64,000 bases of DNA, from NCBI RefSeq assembly GCF_014197435.1, contig NZ_JACIFP010000001.1, forward strand, positions 4,588,001 through 4,652,000. The letters are read 5' to 3'. The position numbers and the translations under genes were made by a program. The notes under the pieces were generated by a model. It was not told the origin of the DNA. It made no database searches and saw only the letters and a program-made list of their open reading frames with translations. How positions within the stretch are numbered: position 1 is the stretch's first letter; every line of letters begins with the position of its first letter. Origin of the DNA: Gordonia humi (GTDB taxonomy: Bacteria; Actinomycetota; Actinomycetes; Mycobacteriales; Mycobacteriaceae). This document shows, in pieces, positions 43,917 through 54,172 of the stretch.

Positions 43917-44759
43917 CTAATCGGTGGGTCGGTGTCCCGCGCGAGCCAGGATCGCGCGGGCTTGAGCGATGAGGGGGCCGTCGATCATCGCCCCGTCGAG
44001 GGCGAAGACGCCGCCGTCGTGCTCCACGGCGCCTTCCATGACACGGCGCGCCCACTCGACGCGCTCGGGCGACGGCGCATAGCCCTCACGGATGTGCGAC
44101 GCCTGCGACGGATGGATGCAGGCGGTCGCGGTGAAGCCGAGCGCCACGGCGTCGCGGACCTCGGCGACGAGGCCGTCGACATCGGCGATGTCGGCGTGGA
44201 TGGCGTCGATCGCCGCCTTCTGGTAGGCGCCGGCCGCCAGGCGCATGCGCGCGCGGACGTACTTCGGGACGTCGCGGTACTCACCGGTCTCGGCCTCGTC
44301 GTCGCCGTAACGGCTCGACGATCCGCCCAGACCGGCGACGAGGTCCTCGGCGCCCCACATGAGACCGACGCAGTTCGGTGCGGCGACGATCTCCTCGGTG
44401 CGCATGGCGCCCATCGGCGTCTCGATCAACGCGATGGTGGGCAGGCCGTGGGCCGTGATCTGCGCCGGGTCCTCGGTCTTGGCCTGCATCACGAGGCGGT
44501 ACGGCGTGGCCTGGACGGCCTCGAGATCGAGGTCGTGGTCGGGTGTCCCCGCCGGGTTGATCCGCACGATCACGCGGTCGGGGTGCAGCGGATTCGCGAC
44601 GAGAGCCTCCCTGGCCGCCGGCTTGTTGCCGGGCGCCACGGCGTCCTCGAGATCGAGGATCACCATGTCGGCGCGGTCGAGTGCCTTCACGTACCGCTCG
44701 GGGCGATCGGCCGGGCAGAACAGCAGGGCGGGTCCGGCGGGAATCCAGGGGTCGGTCAT
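43917..44759 (-). CDS. citE: CitE-like acyl-CoA lyase
   Basis: 280 residues of the HpcH/HpaI aldolase (CitE) family. Motifs: LFCPADRPERYVKAL, DLEDAVAPGNK with the metal-region Asp/Glu, VRINPAGT, IETPMGA and WGAEDLVAGLGG, and the CIHPSQ segment. Homologue of M. tuberculosis Rv2498c, reported as a 3-hydroxyacyl-CoA lyase; here it would split a hydroxymethylglutaryl-type CoA in leucine breakdown. It lies 5 bases after maoC. Confidence 0.9.
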   Translation of the reverse strand: MTDPWIPAGPALLFCPADRPERYVKALDRADMVILDLEDAVAPGNKPAAREALVANPLHPDRVIVRINPAGTPDHDLDLEAVQATPYRLVMQAKTEDPAQITAHGLPTIALIETPMGAMRTEEIVAAPNCVGLMWGAEDLVAGLGGSSSRYGDDEAETGEYRDVPKYVRARMRLAAGAYQKAAIDAIHADIADVDGLVAEVRDAVALGFTATACIHPSQASHIREGYAPSPERVEWARRVMEGAVEHDGGVFALDGAMIDGPLIAQARAILARAGHRPTD

Positions 44760-44764
44760 CTCGG

Positions 44765-45262
44765 TCAGTTCTCCTCGGGTCGTAGCTTCACCAGCGTCGC
44801 GCGCGATGCCTTCGCGACGATCACACCGTCCTGGTTTCGGCCGATGTGCGTGATGTTCACGATGCCCTCCCCCGGCCGGGATGACGAAACCCGCTTGCCC
44901 GTGCACTCGGTCTCCGCGTACAGCGTGTCGCCGGCGAACAGGGGCGCGGGGAACGCGATGTCGCTGAAACCGAGATTCGCGACCAACGTGCCCTGCGTCA
45001 GCTGCGAGACCGACAGACCGACGATCGTCGACAGCGTGAACATCGAGTTGATCAGCCGCTGCCCGCCGAACCCGGGCTGTCGCGCCGCCCACGCGGCGTC
45101 CAGGTGCAACGCCTGCGTGTTCATCGTGAGCGTCGTGAACAGGACGTTGTCGGCCTCGGTGACGGTGCGCCCCGGGCTGTGCTCGTACACCGTGCCGATC
45201 TCGAACTCCTCGAACCAGAGTCCGCGCTGCTGGACGCGGGCCGCGTCCGGATCGCCGCTCAT
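44765..45262 (-). CDS. MaoC-like hydratase
   Basis: 165 residues, single hot-dog domain. The TEADNVLFTTLTMNTQALHLD segment carries the conserved D/H hydratase pair region; homologous by position to Rv2499c. Expected to hydrate an enoyl-CoA such as methylglutaconyl-CoA. The ATG overlaps the fadE stop by 4 bases. Confidence 0.9.
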   Translation of the reverse strand: MSGDPDAARVQQRGLWFEEFEIGTVYEHSPGRTVTEADNVLFTTLTMNTQALHLDAAWAARQPGFGGQRLINSMFTLSTIVGLSVSQLTQGTLVANLGFSDIAFPAPLFAGDTLYAETECTGKRVSSSRPGEGIVNITHIGRNQDGVIVAKASRATLVKLRPEEN

Positions 45263-46407
45263 GACGGCAGTCCCAGCGAACGGGCGATCAGCATGAGCTG
45301 GACCTCGGTGGTGCCCTCGCCGACCTCGAGGATCTTCGAGTCGCGGTAGTGGCGCGAGACGAGGTACTCGTTCATGAAGCCGTAGCCGCCGTGGATCTGA
45401 GTGGCCATGCGCGCGTTGTCCATCGCCGCCTCGGACGAGACCATCTTGGCGATCGCGGCCTCCTTCTTGAACGGCTTGCCGTCGAGCATGCGGGCGGCCG
45501 CGTCGTAGTAGGCCTGACGAGCGACGTGGGCACGCGCCTCCATACGGGCGATCGCGAACGACACCGACTGGTATTCCGCGATCGGCTTACCGAACGACTG
45601 GCGTTCCTGCGCGTACTTGATGCACTCGTCGACGCACCCCTGTGCCGCACCGGTCGCCAGACCGGCGATGGCGATGCGCCCCTCGTCGAGGATCGACAGG
45701 AAGTTCGCGTATCCGCGACCGCGGTCACCGAGGAGGTTCTCGGTAGGGACTCGAGCGTCGGTGAAGCTCAGCGGATGCGTGTCGGAGGCGTGCCAGCCGA
45801 CCTTGTCGTAGGCGGGTTCGGCGACGAATCCGGGAGTGCCCGCCGGGACGATGATCGTCGAGATCTCCTTGCGGCCGTCGGGCTTCTGCCCGGTCACCGC
45901 GGTCACCGTGACCAACGAGGTGATGTCGGTGCCCGAATTGGTGATGAACTGCTTGCCGCCGTTGATCACGAACTCGTCTCCGTCGACCCGAGCGGTCGTG
46001 GCCGTCGCCCCGGCGTCCGACCCGGCTCCCGGCTCGGTGAGACCGAATCCCGCGAGGTTGCGCCCGGCCACCAGGTCCGGGAGGTAGCGCTCCTTCTGCT
46101 CCTGCGTGCCGAACTTGTAGATCGGCATCGCGCCCAGGCTGACGCCCGCTTCGAGAGTGATGGCGACCGACTGGTCCACCTTGCCGAGCTCTTCGAGAGC
46201 GAGGGCGAGCGCGAAGTAGTCGCCGCCCATGCCGCCGAACTCCTCGGAGAAGGGCAGTCCGAACAGGCCCATCTGGCCCATCTGCTTCACGACCTCGTAC
46301 GGGAAGGTCTTGTCGCGGTCGTGCTGCGCGGACACCGGTGCGACGGCGCTCTGCGCGAAATCGCGCACGCTGGCCACGAGGTCGGCGTAATCCTGAGTCA
46401 ATTCCAT
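45259..46407 (-). CDS. Acyl-CoA dehydrogenase (FadE19-like, isovaleryl-CoA type)
   Basis: 382 residues with the full ACAD fold: GLTEPGAGSDAG (FAD loop), KQFITNSG, the GGYGFMNEY segment with a Glu at the position of the MCAD catalytic base, and HYRDSKILEVGEGTTEVQ at the C-terminus. Locus position equals M. tuberculosis fadE19, between accA1 and maoC. Most likely oxidises isovaleryl-CoA or another short branched acyl-CoA. Confidence 0.92.
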   Translation of the reverse strand: MELTQDYADLVASVRDFAQSAVAPVSAQHDRDKTFPYEVVKQMGQMGLFGLPFSEEFGGMGGDYFALALALEELGKVDQSVAITLEAGVSLGAMPIYKFGTQEQKERYLPDLVAGRNLAGFGLTEPGAGSDAGATATTARVDGDEFVINGGKQFITNSGTDITSLVTVTAVTGQKPDGRKEISTIIVPAGTPGFVAEPAYDKVGWHASDTHPLSFTDARVPTENLLGDRGRGYANFLSILDEGRIAIAGLATGAAQGCVDECIKYAQERQSFGKPIAEYQSVSFAIARMEARAHVARQAYYDAAARMLDGKPFKKEAAIAKMVSSEAAMDNARMATQIHGGYGFMNEYLVSRHYRDSKILEVGEGTTEVQLMLIARSLGLPS

Positions 46408-46428
46408 AGTCGAATCCTTCTCTGTTCG

Positions 46429-46492
46429 TCGGGCGGAGTCGAGACCTGCCGCCGGTCGGGACCTACTGCTGGTCGAGCGGAGTCGAGACCTG
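46429..46492. repeat. STSLDQQ-type dispersed repeat at the accA1 3' end
   Basis: Two imperfect units in tandem; the second contains TGCTGGTCGAGCGGAGTCGA. The accA1 stop codon lies inside it, and its last codons read VSTPLDQQ. Confidence 0.8.
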
Positions 46493-48535
46493 TTCGGCCG
46501 CCGCCACCTGTGCCAGCAGCTGCGCGGCGCTCACCTTCTCGCCGACCTTCACCGAGATCGCGGCGACGCCGTCGATCGGGGCGCGGAGAGTGTGCTCCAT
46601 CTTCATCGCCTCGACGACGACGAGCGGCGCACCCGCCTCGACGTCGGCGCCGTCGACTCCGGGCACGGCGACGACGGTGCCCGGCATCGGACTCGTCACA
46701 TCACCGGCGGCCGCTTCGGCGTCGGCGTCGGCCAACGACCGCAGCGCGGTGACCTGCCAGGTGCCGGCGTCACCGGCCACCCAGCGCCTCCCCTGCTCCC
46801 CGGACGGAGTCGACGGGTCGACGCGGACGGTCCATCGTTGCTGCACACCGTCGCAGACGAGGGCGAACAGGCCGTCGCCGCGCGGGGTGAGCACCGTGTG
46901 CGCGCTCCACGGCTCGGCGTCCTCGGACTCCACGGTCACCTCGGCCGCCACCGATCGGGCGTCGGCCGACGAGTGCAGGACCGCGGTGACCGTATGGGCC
47001 GCACCGTCGACGGACAGCCGCGACACGTACGACGATCCCGCACCGTTGCGGAACCCGAGCGCCGACGACCACAGGTCGTTCGGGTCGCCGAGGTCGAGAC
47101 CGCCGAGCGCCGCCGCGGTCAGTGCCTGCGGTGTGGGAGTCGGGGCCGCATAGTCGACGACGAGGCGATCGAGCAGTTCCGTGTCGAGTTCGGCCGCGCG
47201 GACGGCGGGCTGAGCCAGTACGAACCGACAGAAGTCGATGTTGGTGACCACACCGGTCAGCCGCGTCTGCGCGAGCGCCTCGTCGAGCCGGTCGACGGCC
47301 TCGGCGCGGTCGGCGCCGTGCACGATGATCTTGGCGAGCATCGGATCGTAGTCACTGCCGATCACGCTGCCCCGAGCGACACCGGAGTCGATGCGCGCAC
47401 CGTGACGGATCGGCCCGCTCGCCGCGCTCCCGTCGCTGCGCGGCCACACCAGGTCGGCGATCTCGCCGCCGGTCGGCAGGAAGCCCGCCGTCGGATCCTC
47501 GGCGTAGACGCGCGCCTCGATCGCATGACCGGTGAGCGTGACGTCGTCTTGGGTGAACGAGAGCTCCTCACCGCGCGCGATGCGCACCTGCTGCTCCACC
47601 AGGTCGAGCCCGGTGACGAGTTCGGTGACGGGGTGCTCCACCTGCAGTCGCGTGTTCATCTCCATGAAGAAGAAGTCCTCGGGGCGCAGGGCCGAGACGA
47701 TGAACTCCACGGTGCCCGCGCCGGTGTAGCCGACGCTGCGCGCCGCGTCGCAGGCCGCCTGTCCGATACGAGCGCGGGTGGCCTCGTCGAGCAGCGCCGA
47801 CGGCGCCTCCTCGATGACCTTCTGGTGACGACGCTGCAGCGAGCACTCTCGCTCGCCGAGGTGTACGACGTTGCCGTGCTCGTCAGCCAGGATCTGCACT
47901 TCGATGTGCCGCGGGGTGTCGACGAAGTGCTCCAGGAACAGCGAGTCGTCGCCGAACGCGGCACCGGCCTCGCGGCGCGCGGTGACGAGCGCCTCGGCCA
48001 GGTCGGCGGGGTCTTCGACGCGGTGCATGCCCTTGCCACCGCCGCCGGCGCTCGGCTTGATCAGGACCGGGAACCCGATGTCGGGTGCGGCCTCGATGAG
48101 GTCCGCGTCGGTCAGGCCGGGTCGGGACAGGCCCGGTACGACGGGGACGTCGCGGGCCGTCACCGCGGCGCGCGCGGTGATCTTGTCGCCCATGGTGGCG
48201 ATCGACTCGGTCGGCGGTCCGATGAACACGATGCCCGCCTCGGCCAGCGCCGCGGCGAACGCCTGGTTCTCCGACAGGAAGCCGTAGCCGGGGTGGACGG
48301 CGTCGGCGCCGGTCGCCTTCGCGGCGGCGATCACCTTGTCGATGTCGAGGTAGCTCCGCGACGCCTGCGCCGGGCCGAGGCGGACGGCCTCGCCCGCGGC
48401 GAGCACATGCGGTGCGTTCGCATCGGCGTCGGAGTAGACGGCCACCGACTCGACACCCATCGCGTCGAGGGTGTCGATGACGCGGACCGCGATCTCGCCG
48501 CGGTTGGCGACGAGCACTTTGCGGATGGTCTTCAT
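46463..48535 (-). CDS. accA1: Acyl-CoA carboxylase alpha subunit (biotin carboxylase/BCCP)
   Basis: 690 residues. Biotin-carboxylase domain 1-450 ([18 protein letters not shown]-grasp loop [12 protein letters not shown], the [14 protein letters not shown] motif); a central BT-type region; C-terminal biotinyl domain with the biotin Lys in [11 protein letters not shown] near 646. Partner of AccD1 encoded upstream; in M. tuberculosis AccA1-AccD1 is a 3-methylcrotonyl-CoA carboxylase. The last eight residues, VSTPLDQQ, come from the dispersed DNA repeat and are absent from the normal fold. Confidence 0.94.
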   Translation of the reverse strand: MKTIRKVLVANRGEIAVRVIDTLDAMGVESVAVYSDADANAPHVLAAGEAVRLGPAQASRSYLDIDKVIAAAKATGADAVHPGYGFLSENQAFAAALAEAGIVFIGPPTESIATMGDKITARAAVTARDVPVVPGLSRPGLTDADLIEAAPDIGFPVLIKPSAGGGGKGMHRVEDPADLAEALVTARREAGAAFGDDSLFLEHFVDTPRHIEVQILADEHGNVVHLGERECSLQRRHQKVIEEAPSALLDEATRARIGQAACDAARSVGYTGAGTVEFIVSALRPEDFFFMEMNTRLQVEHPVTELVTGLDLVEQQVRIARGEELSFTQDDVTLTGHAIEARVYAEDPTAGFLPTGGEIADLVWPRSDGSAASGPIRHGARIDSGVARGSVIGSDYDPMLAKIIVHGADRAEAVDRLDEALAQTRLTGVVTNIDFCRFVLAQPAVRAAELDTELLDRLVVDYAAPTPTPQALTAAALGGLDLGDPNDLWSSALGFRNGAGSSYVSRLSVDGAAHTVTAVLHSSADARSVAAEVTVESEDAEPWSAHTVLTPRGDGLFALVCDGVQQRWTVRVDPSTPSGEQGRRWVAGDAGTWQVTALRSLADADAEAAAGDVTSPMPGTVVAVPGVDGADVEAGAPLVVVEAMKMEHTLRAPIDGVAAISVKVGEKVSAAQLLAQVAAAEQVSTPLDQQ

Positions 48536-48550
48536 GGAAGTTCTCCTTTT

Positions 48551-48600
48551 TCGACCGCTCGTCGAGCGGGCGAAGCGAGTCGAAACCTATTGCTGGTCAG
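48551..48600. repeat. STSLDQQ-type dispersed repeat between accA1 and accD1
   Basis: Degenerate copy (CGAGCGGGCGAAGCGAGTCGA and TTGCTGGTCA core elements) in the 94-base gap between the two carboxylase genes. Confidence 0.65.
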
Positions 48601-48629
48601 GTCCGTGCCGATCGGGAGCCGGAGGGCGC

Positions 48630-50219
48630 TCACATGCGGAACACGCCGTACCCCGGCTCCGGCAGCGGCGCGTGCCGACACGCCTCCAGCGCCAGTCCGA
48701 GGACCGTGCGTGTGTCGGCAGGGTCGATGATCCCGTCGTCCCACAGCCGCGCGGTGGAGTAGTAGGCGTCGGACTGCCGCTCGAACTGGTCGCGGATGGG
48801 GGCCTTGAACTGCTCCTCGTCCTCGGCCGACCACTCGCCGCCCGCACGCTCGACGCCGGCGCGACGCACCGTCGCGAGGGTGTCGGCGGCCTGCGGCCCG
48901 CCCATCACCGAGATCTTGGCGTTGGGCCAGCTCCACAGGAACCGCGGCGAATACGCGCGACCGCACATGGAGTAGTTGCCGGCACCGAACGATCCACCGA
49001 TCATCACGGTCAGCTTCGGCACCGAGGCGCAGGCCACGGCGTTGACCATCTTGGCGCCGTTCTTGGCGATGCCGCCCTCCTCGTAGGCGCGGCCGACCAT
49101 GAATCCGGTGATGTTCTGCAGGAAGATCAGGGGGATCCTGCGCTGGTCGCACAACTCGATGAAGTGTGCGCCCTTGAGCGCCGACTCGCTGAAGAGCACG
49201 CCGTTGTTGGCGATGAAGCCGACGGGATGTCCGTGCACCGTCGCGAAGGCGGTGATCAGCGACGACCCGTAGTTCGCCTTGAACTCCGAGTACTGTCCGC
49301 CGTCGGCGAGGATCTCGATCACGTCGCGGACGTCGTACGGGATCTTCGGGTCGGTCGGGACCACGTCGTACAGGTCGGTCTGGTCGCGGGTCGGTGCGAC
49401 GGTCGGGCGCGTCTCCCACTGCGCGGGGATCTGCGGGCCGAGGGTCTTGACGATGTCGCGGACCTTGGCGAGCGCCTGTTCGTCGTTGTCGACGAGATGG
49501 TCGGTGACACCGGAGATCGAGCTGTGCATGGTGCCGCCGCCGAGGTCCTCGGCCGACACGTCCTCACCGGTGGCCGCTTTCACCAGCGGCGGACCGGCCA
49601 GAAAGATCGTGCCTTGGTTGCGGACGATGACGTTCTCGTCGCTCATCGCCGGGACGTAGGCCCCGCCCGCGGTGGACGATCCGAGCACCGCCGAGATCTG
49701 CGGGATGCCCGCCGCGCTCATGGTCGCCTGGTTGTAGAAGATGCGACCGAAGTGCTCGCGGTCGGGGAACACGTCGTCCTGGTTGAGGAGCATCGCGCCG
49801 CCGGAGTCGACGAGGTAGATGCACGGCAGCCGGTTCTGCGAGGCGATCTCCTGCGCGCGCAGGTGCTTCTTGACCGTCATCGGGTAGTACGTGCCGCCGG
49901 AGACCGTCGCGTCGTTGGCCACGATCATGCATTCGCGACCGTGGATGCGGCCGATGCCGGTGACGATGCCCGCACTCGGCGCCTTGTCGTCGTACATGCC
50001 GAACGCCGCGAGGGGCGCGACCTCGAGGAACGCGGTACCGGGATCGATGAGCGCGTCGACACGGTCGCGGGCGAGGAGTTTGCCGCGGCCGACGTGCCGG
50101 TCGCGTGCCTTGGGTCCACCGCCCTGTGCCGTGGCCGCGAGGCGATCACGGAGCCTCGCGACGTTGGCGCGGTGCCCGCTTGTCGAGACCGCCTGCTGGT
50201 CGAGCGAAGTCGAGACCAT
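48630..50219 (-). CDS. accD1: Acyl-CoA carboxylase beta subunit (carboxyltransferase)
   Basis: 529 residues. N- and C-terminal crotonase-like halves with the typical oxyanion Gly-Gly turns ([27 protein letters not shown] and [18 protein letters not shown]). ATG 50219 has AAAGGG 5 bases upstream. Its first residues ([16 protein letters not shown]) are coded by the dispersed DNA repeat at 50179-50217, so the native N-terminus was replaced or extended. First gene of the leucine-type operon, divergent from the oxidoreductase gene. Confidence 0.93.
   Translation of the reverse strand: MVSTSLDQQAVSTSGHRANVARLRDRLAATAQGGGPKARDRHVGRGKLLARDRVDALIDPGTAFLEVAPLAAFGMYDDKAPSAGIVTGIGRIHGRECMIVANDATVSGGTYYPMTVKKHLRAQEIASQNRLPCIYLVDSGGAMLLNQDDVFPDREHFGRIFYNQATMSAAGIPQISAVLGSSTAGGAYVPAMSDENVIVRNQGTIFLAGPPLVKAATGEDVSAEDLGGGTMHSSISGVTDHLVDNDEQALAKVRDIVKTLGPQIPAQWETRPTVAPTRDQTDLYDVVPTDPKIPYDVRDVIEILADGGQYSEFKANYGSSLITAFATVHGHPVGFIANNGVLFSESALKGAHFIELCDQRRIPLIFLQNITGFMVGRAYEEGGIAKNGAKMVNAVACASVPKLTVMIGGSFGAGNYSMCGRAYSPRFLWSWPNAKISVMGGPQAADTLATVRRAGVERAGGEWSAEDEEQFKAPIRDQFERQSDAYYSTARLWDDGIIDPADTRTVLGLALEACRHAPLPEPGYGVFRM
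50179..50217. repeat. STSLDQQ-type dispersed repeat at the accD1 5' end
   Basis: Contains the consensus TGCTGGTCGAGCGAAGTCGA and sits directly after the accD1 start codon, coding its N-terminal residues. Confidence 0.8.
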
Positions 50220-50447
50220 GCCCACCCTTTCGGTTAGTCGCCATTAACTGAACTTGAAGATACGCGATCTGCGTCACTTCCGCCAGGCCTGTCGAGAATT
50301 GTTCCATCCACCGTGACTGCGATCACAGATTCCGTTATCGTGGGGCCAGGTCGCCCACCCTCGCGACCGCACACACAATGCTGCGTGCCGACTCCACCAC
50401 CTCGGAGACGCCCACCGCAGCCGATACGCACAAGGCCAGGTGAACCC

Positions 50448-53400
50448 ATGACCGTCGCAGACAATCGTGCCCGCCAGACGGGTACCGAGCGGACGTCGTC
50501 CGCATCCTTCTCCCTCGACGACCGCTACACCCGGGAGTCGGGAAGCATCTACTTGACCGGCATCCAGGCGCTGGTGCGCATGGTCCGCGACCGCGCCGTC
50601 CTCGATCGCCGAAACGGTCTGCACACCGGTTCGTTCATCTCCGGTTACGAGGGGTCACCGCTGGCCGGATACGACCTCGAAATCGCCCGTCGTGCAAAGC
50701 TTCTCGATCCGTGGGACGTGGTCCACCGACCCGGCCTGAACGAGGAGATCGGGGCGACCTCGGTGATGGGGACGCAGGTCGCCGCCAAGGTCGGAACGCT
50801 CGCCGCCGACGCCACGGGAGCCAAACGCGACGGTGTCGTCGGCTACTGGTACGGCAAGGCCCCGGGTCTGGACCGTGCGAGCGACGCGCTGCGCCACGCG
50901 AACATCATCGGCACCCATTCGGTCGGCGGCGCGGTCGCGCTCGTCGGCGACGATCCGGGTGCCAAGAGTTCCACGGTCCCGTGCGCGTCCGAGATGGCAC
51001 TGGCCGATCTGTACATGCCGATCCTCTACCCCGCCGACAGCGCCGACATCCTCGACTTCGGCGTGCACGCCGCCCTCATGAGCCGCGTGTCGGGTCTGTG
51101 GACGTCGATGAAGATCTCCGCGCACGTGGCCGACGGCGCGTCGACCGCGGTGGTCGACCTCGATCGTTTCACCGTCGACTACGGCGGCCTGGGCACCAGC
51201 CCGCATGTGCCGTCCGGCCGACTCCTCGGCCCCGCGCTGATGGAGTTGGAGCAGAATCAGCTCACCACGCGTCTGCCCCGCGCCACCGAGTACGCCCGCC
51301 TGAACAAGCTCAACAAGATCGTCCAGCGCACCGGCGACGATCGGATCGGCATCGTCGCCGCCGGTAAGACGTACCTCGACGTGCGCGAGGCGCTGCGACT
51401 GATCGGCATCACCGACGACGATCTGGGCCGCCTCGGCATCCGCATCCTCAAGCTCGGCGTGGTGTACCCGATCGAGCGCGGCGTGCTCGACGAGTTCATC
51501 GCCGGCCTCGACGAGGTGATCGTGGTCGAAGAGAAGCGCGACTTCATCGAGACGATGATGCGCGACATCCTGTTCCGGCGCAGCGACGCTCCCGCGATAG
51601 TCGGTAAGGCCAACGAGGACGGCTCCACACTGTTCTCCCGGTTCGGCGAACTCGACGTCGACGCCGTCACTCGCGGTCTCGCGGGGCGCCTGGCCGCACG
51701 CCACCACATCGAACCCGCCCAGCGCTGGGTCGACGAGAAGAACGCGACGCGCGAGCGCATCCTGCTGCCGCTGGCCGTGCGCACCCCGTACTTCTGTTCC
51801 GGCTGTCCGCACAACAGCTCCACGAAGGTCACCGACGACACCATCGTCGGCGCCGGAATCGGTTGCCACGCCATGGTTCTACTGATGGAGCCCGAGCAGG
51901 TCGGTGAGGTCGCGGGCGTCACGCAGATGGGTGGCGAAGGCGCGCAGTGGCTCGGCATGGCGCCGTTCCTCGACGAGAAGCACTTCGTGCAGAACATCGG
52001 CGACGGCACATTCATGCACTCGGGTTCGCTCGCGCTGCGCGCGGCCGTCGCCTCCGGCGAGAACATCACGTACAAGCTGTTGTTCAACGGCACCGTCGCG
52101 ATGACCGGCGGTCAGGATCCGGTCGGGCAGATGTCGCTGCCGCAGATGGTGTCGCTGCTGCAGGCCGAGCGGGTCGCCAAGATCGTCGTCACCTCCGACG
52201 ACCCGAAGCGCACCAGGGCGCTCGGTCTCCCGTCCGGGGTCCAGGTCCGTCACCGCGACGACATGCTCGACGTGCAGCGGGAGTTGGCGGCGGTCACCGG
52301 CACGACGGTCCTGGTGCACGATCAGCACTGTGCGGCCGAGAAGCGACGCAAGCGCAAGCGGGGCACGTTCGAGACGCCGAAGCAGCGGGTGATGATCAAC
52401 GAGCGGATCTGCGAGGGCTGCGGCGATTGCGGCGCCAAATCGAACTGCCTGTCGGTGCACCCCGTCGACACCGAGTTCGGCCGCAAGACCCAGATCGATC
52501 AGAGCTCCTGCAACCTCGACTTCTCGTGCCTCGAAGGCGACTGCCCGGCGTTCGTCAGCGTCGTCCCCGGCCGCGAGCGCAGCCGTGAGAGGGTCGCGTC
52601 GATCGCCGGCGACGCCGTCGTCGCGCCGACACCCGCCCGCACCGACGGGAACTTCACCATCCGTGTCACCGGCATCGGCGGCACCGGTGTGGTGACCGTC
52701 TCGCAGATCCTGGCGACGGCGGCGACGCTCGACGGTCTGTCGGCGCGCACCGTCGACATGACCGGCCTCGCGCAGAAGGGCGGTGCCGTGGTCAGCGACA
52801 TCAAGGTGTCGGCCGGTCTCGTCGAACAGGCCGCGAAGGTCGCGTCGAACGACTGCGACGTCTACCTCGCCTGTGACCAGCTCGTCGGCGCCGACCCGGT
52901 GAATCTGAAGGTCGCCTCGACGTCGAAGACCGTCGCGGTCGTGTCGACCACCAAAGTCCCGACAGGCTCGATGGTCATCGACACGTCGGTCCACTTCCCG
53001 GAGTCGTTCGCCGTCCGTTCGGCGATCGACGACCACGTCGCACGGTCGGTGTATCTGAACGCGGGCGAACTGTCGGACGATCTGTTCGACGACGAGCAGT
53101 ACGCGAACATGCTGATGGTGGGCGCGGCGTTCCAGACGGGTTCGCTGCAGTTGTCGGCGAAGTCGATCGAGCGAGCGATCGAGGTGAACGGGGTGGCCGT
53201 GGAGGCGAATCTGCAGGCGTTCCGCCGCGGCCGTCAGGCCGTCGCCGCGCCGGAGGAGGTCCTCGCGGCCGCGAACTCGGTACGGGTCGTCGCCCCGGAG
53301 TACACGCCGAGCGACGCTGCTCGTCGTGCCGCACTCGCTCTCACCGGCGCCGGTGAGGACCTGGCGGGGGTGGTGATGCGGCGCTACGACGAGCTGATCG

Positions 53401-53969
53401 CCTACCAGAGCGAGAAGTACGCCCGCGCCTGGTTGACCGATGTGCAGCGTGTGCACCGAGCCGGTCACGGCGACGATCTGACCAGCGCCGTCGCCCGAAA
53501 CCTGTACAAGCTGATGGCGTACAAGGACGAGTACGAGGTGGCTCGTCTGACCGGTGACGCGACCTTCGCGGCCACTGTGGCCGACGAGTTCGGCGACGAT
53601 GCGAAGACCTCCGTGCGCCTGCACCCGCCGATGCTGCGCGAGATGGGCATGCGCAGCAAGATCTCTCTGGGAGCCTGGGCCGATCCGGCGCTGGCATCGC
53701 TCGCGAGGATGAAGCGGCTGCGCGGAACCAGGTTCGACCCGTTCGGCCGCGCGGACGTCCGCAGGATGGAACGCGAGTTGATCGTCGAGTACCGCGACGC
53801 CGTCGACCGCGTACTCGGATCCCTCGGCACCTACCCGGCGCCCGAACGCGTCGCGGCCGCGACCGCCATCGCCGATCTGCCCGACATGGTCCGCGGTTAC
53901 GAAGGCGTCAAAACCGCCAACGTGGAGCGGTACCGCGCGGAACTGGAGCGGCAGCTGAGCGCGTTGTAG
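50448..53969 (+). CDS. Indolepyruvate ferredoxin oxidoreductase, fused
   Basis: 1173 residues fusing all parts of a 2-oxoacid:ferredoxin oxidoreductase: an N-terminal pyrimidine-binding region (SGYEGSPLAGYDLEIARR), a TPP region with CSGCPHNSST and GAGIGCHAMV near 450-475, a ferredoxin-like Cys segment (ICEGCGDC, then a CNLDFSCLEGDC stretch) near 650-690, and the gamma domain (GIGGTGVVTVSQIL and MTGLAQKGGAVVSDIK) near 740. It converts aryl- or branched-chain pyruvates to acyl-CoA with ferredoxin. Placed next to the leucine operon where M. tuberculosis has bkdABC, it may supply isovaleryl-CoA from 2-ketoisocaproate; this is inference. Confidence 0.92.
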   Translation: MTVADNRARQTGTERTSSASFSLDDRYTRESGSIYLTGIQALVRMVRDRAVLDRRNGLHTGSFISGYEGSPLAGYDLEIARRAKLLDPWDVVHRPGLNEEIGATSVMGTQVAAKVGTLAADATGAKRDGVVGYWYGKAPGLDRASDALRHANIIGTHSVGGAVALVGDDPGAKSSTVPCASEMALADLYMPILYPADSADILDFGVHAALMSRVSGLWTSMKISAHVADGASTAVVDLDRFTVDYGGLGTSPHVPSGRLLGPALMELEQNQLTTRLPRATEYARLNKLNKIVQRTGDDRIGIVAAGKTYLDVREALRLIGITDDDLGRLGIRILKLGVVYPIERGVLDEFIAGLDEVIVVEEKRDFIETMMRDILFRRSDAPAIVGKANEDGSTLFSRFGELDVDAVTRGLAGRLAARHHIEPAQRWVDEKNATRERILLPLAVRTPYFCSGCPHNSSTKVTDDTIVGAGIGCHAMVLLMEPEQVGEVAGVTQMGGEGAQWLGMAPFLDEKHFVQNIGDGTFMHSGSLALRAAVASGENITYKLLFNGTVAMTGGQDPVGQMSLPQMVSLLQAERVAKIVVTSDDPKRTRALGLPSGVQVRHRDDMLDVQRELAAVTGTTVLVHDQHCAAEKRRKRKRGTFETPKQRVMINERICEGCGDCGAKSNCLSVHPVDTEFGRKTQIDQSSCNLDFSCLEGDCPAFVSVVPGRERSRERVASIAGDAVVAPTPARTDGNFTIRVTGIGGTGVVTVSQILATAATLDGLSARTVDMTGLAQKGGAVVSDIKVSAGLVEQAAKVASNDCDVYLACDQLVGADPVNLKVASTSKTVAVVSTTKVPTGSMVIDTSVHFPESFAVRSAIDDHVARSVYLNAGELSDDLFDDEQYANMLMVGAAFQTGSLQLSAKSIERAIEVNGVAVEANLQAFRRGRQAVAAPEEVLAAANSVRVVAPEYTPSDAARRAALALTGAGEDLAGVVMRRYDELIAYQSEKYARAWLTDVQRVHRAGHGDDLTSAVARNLYKLMAYKDEYEVARLTGDATFAATVADEFGDDAKTSVRLHPPMLREMGMRSKISLGAWADPALASLARMKRLRGTRFDPFGRADVRRMERELIVEYRDAVDRVLGSLGTYPAPERVAAATAIADLPDMVRGYEGVKTANVERYRAELERQLSAL

Positions 53970-53986
53970 GAGCACGCACGCATCAT

Positions 53987-54026
53987 CGGCGTGGTTCTCA
54001 GTCGTCCGTGACTGGGAACCACGCCG
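53987..54026. terminator. 17-bp hairpin after the oxidoreductase gene
   Basis: Arms 53987-54003 and 54010-54026 pair with one G-U wobble around a 6-base loop, 18 bases past the stop codon. Confidence 0.75.
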
Positions 54027-54172
54027 ACGGTGAGACCTAGCCGCACTGGAAGACTCCGCAGGTTCTCAAAGAGCGGAAGCGTGGACGACCCGTTCTTCGT
54101 CGATCCGAGCGCCGGCGTCCCGCTAGGGCGTGTCTCTTAACCGTTTCTCGCTGGTTCCGGCAGGATTGACGG

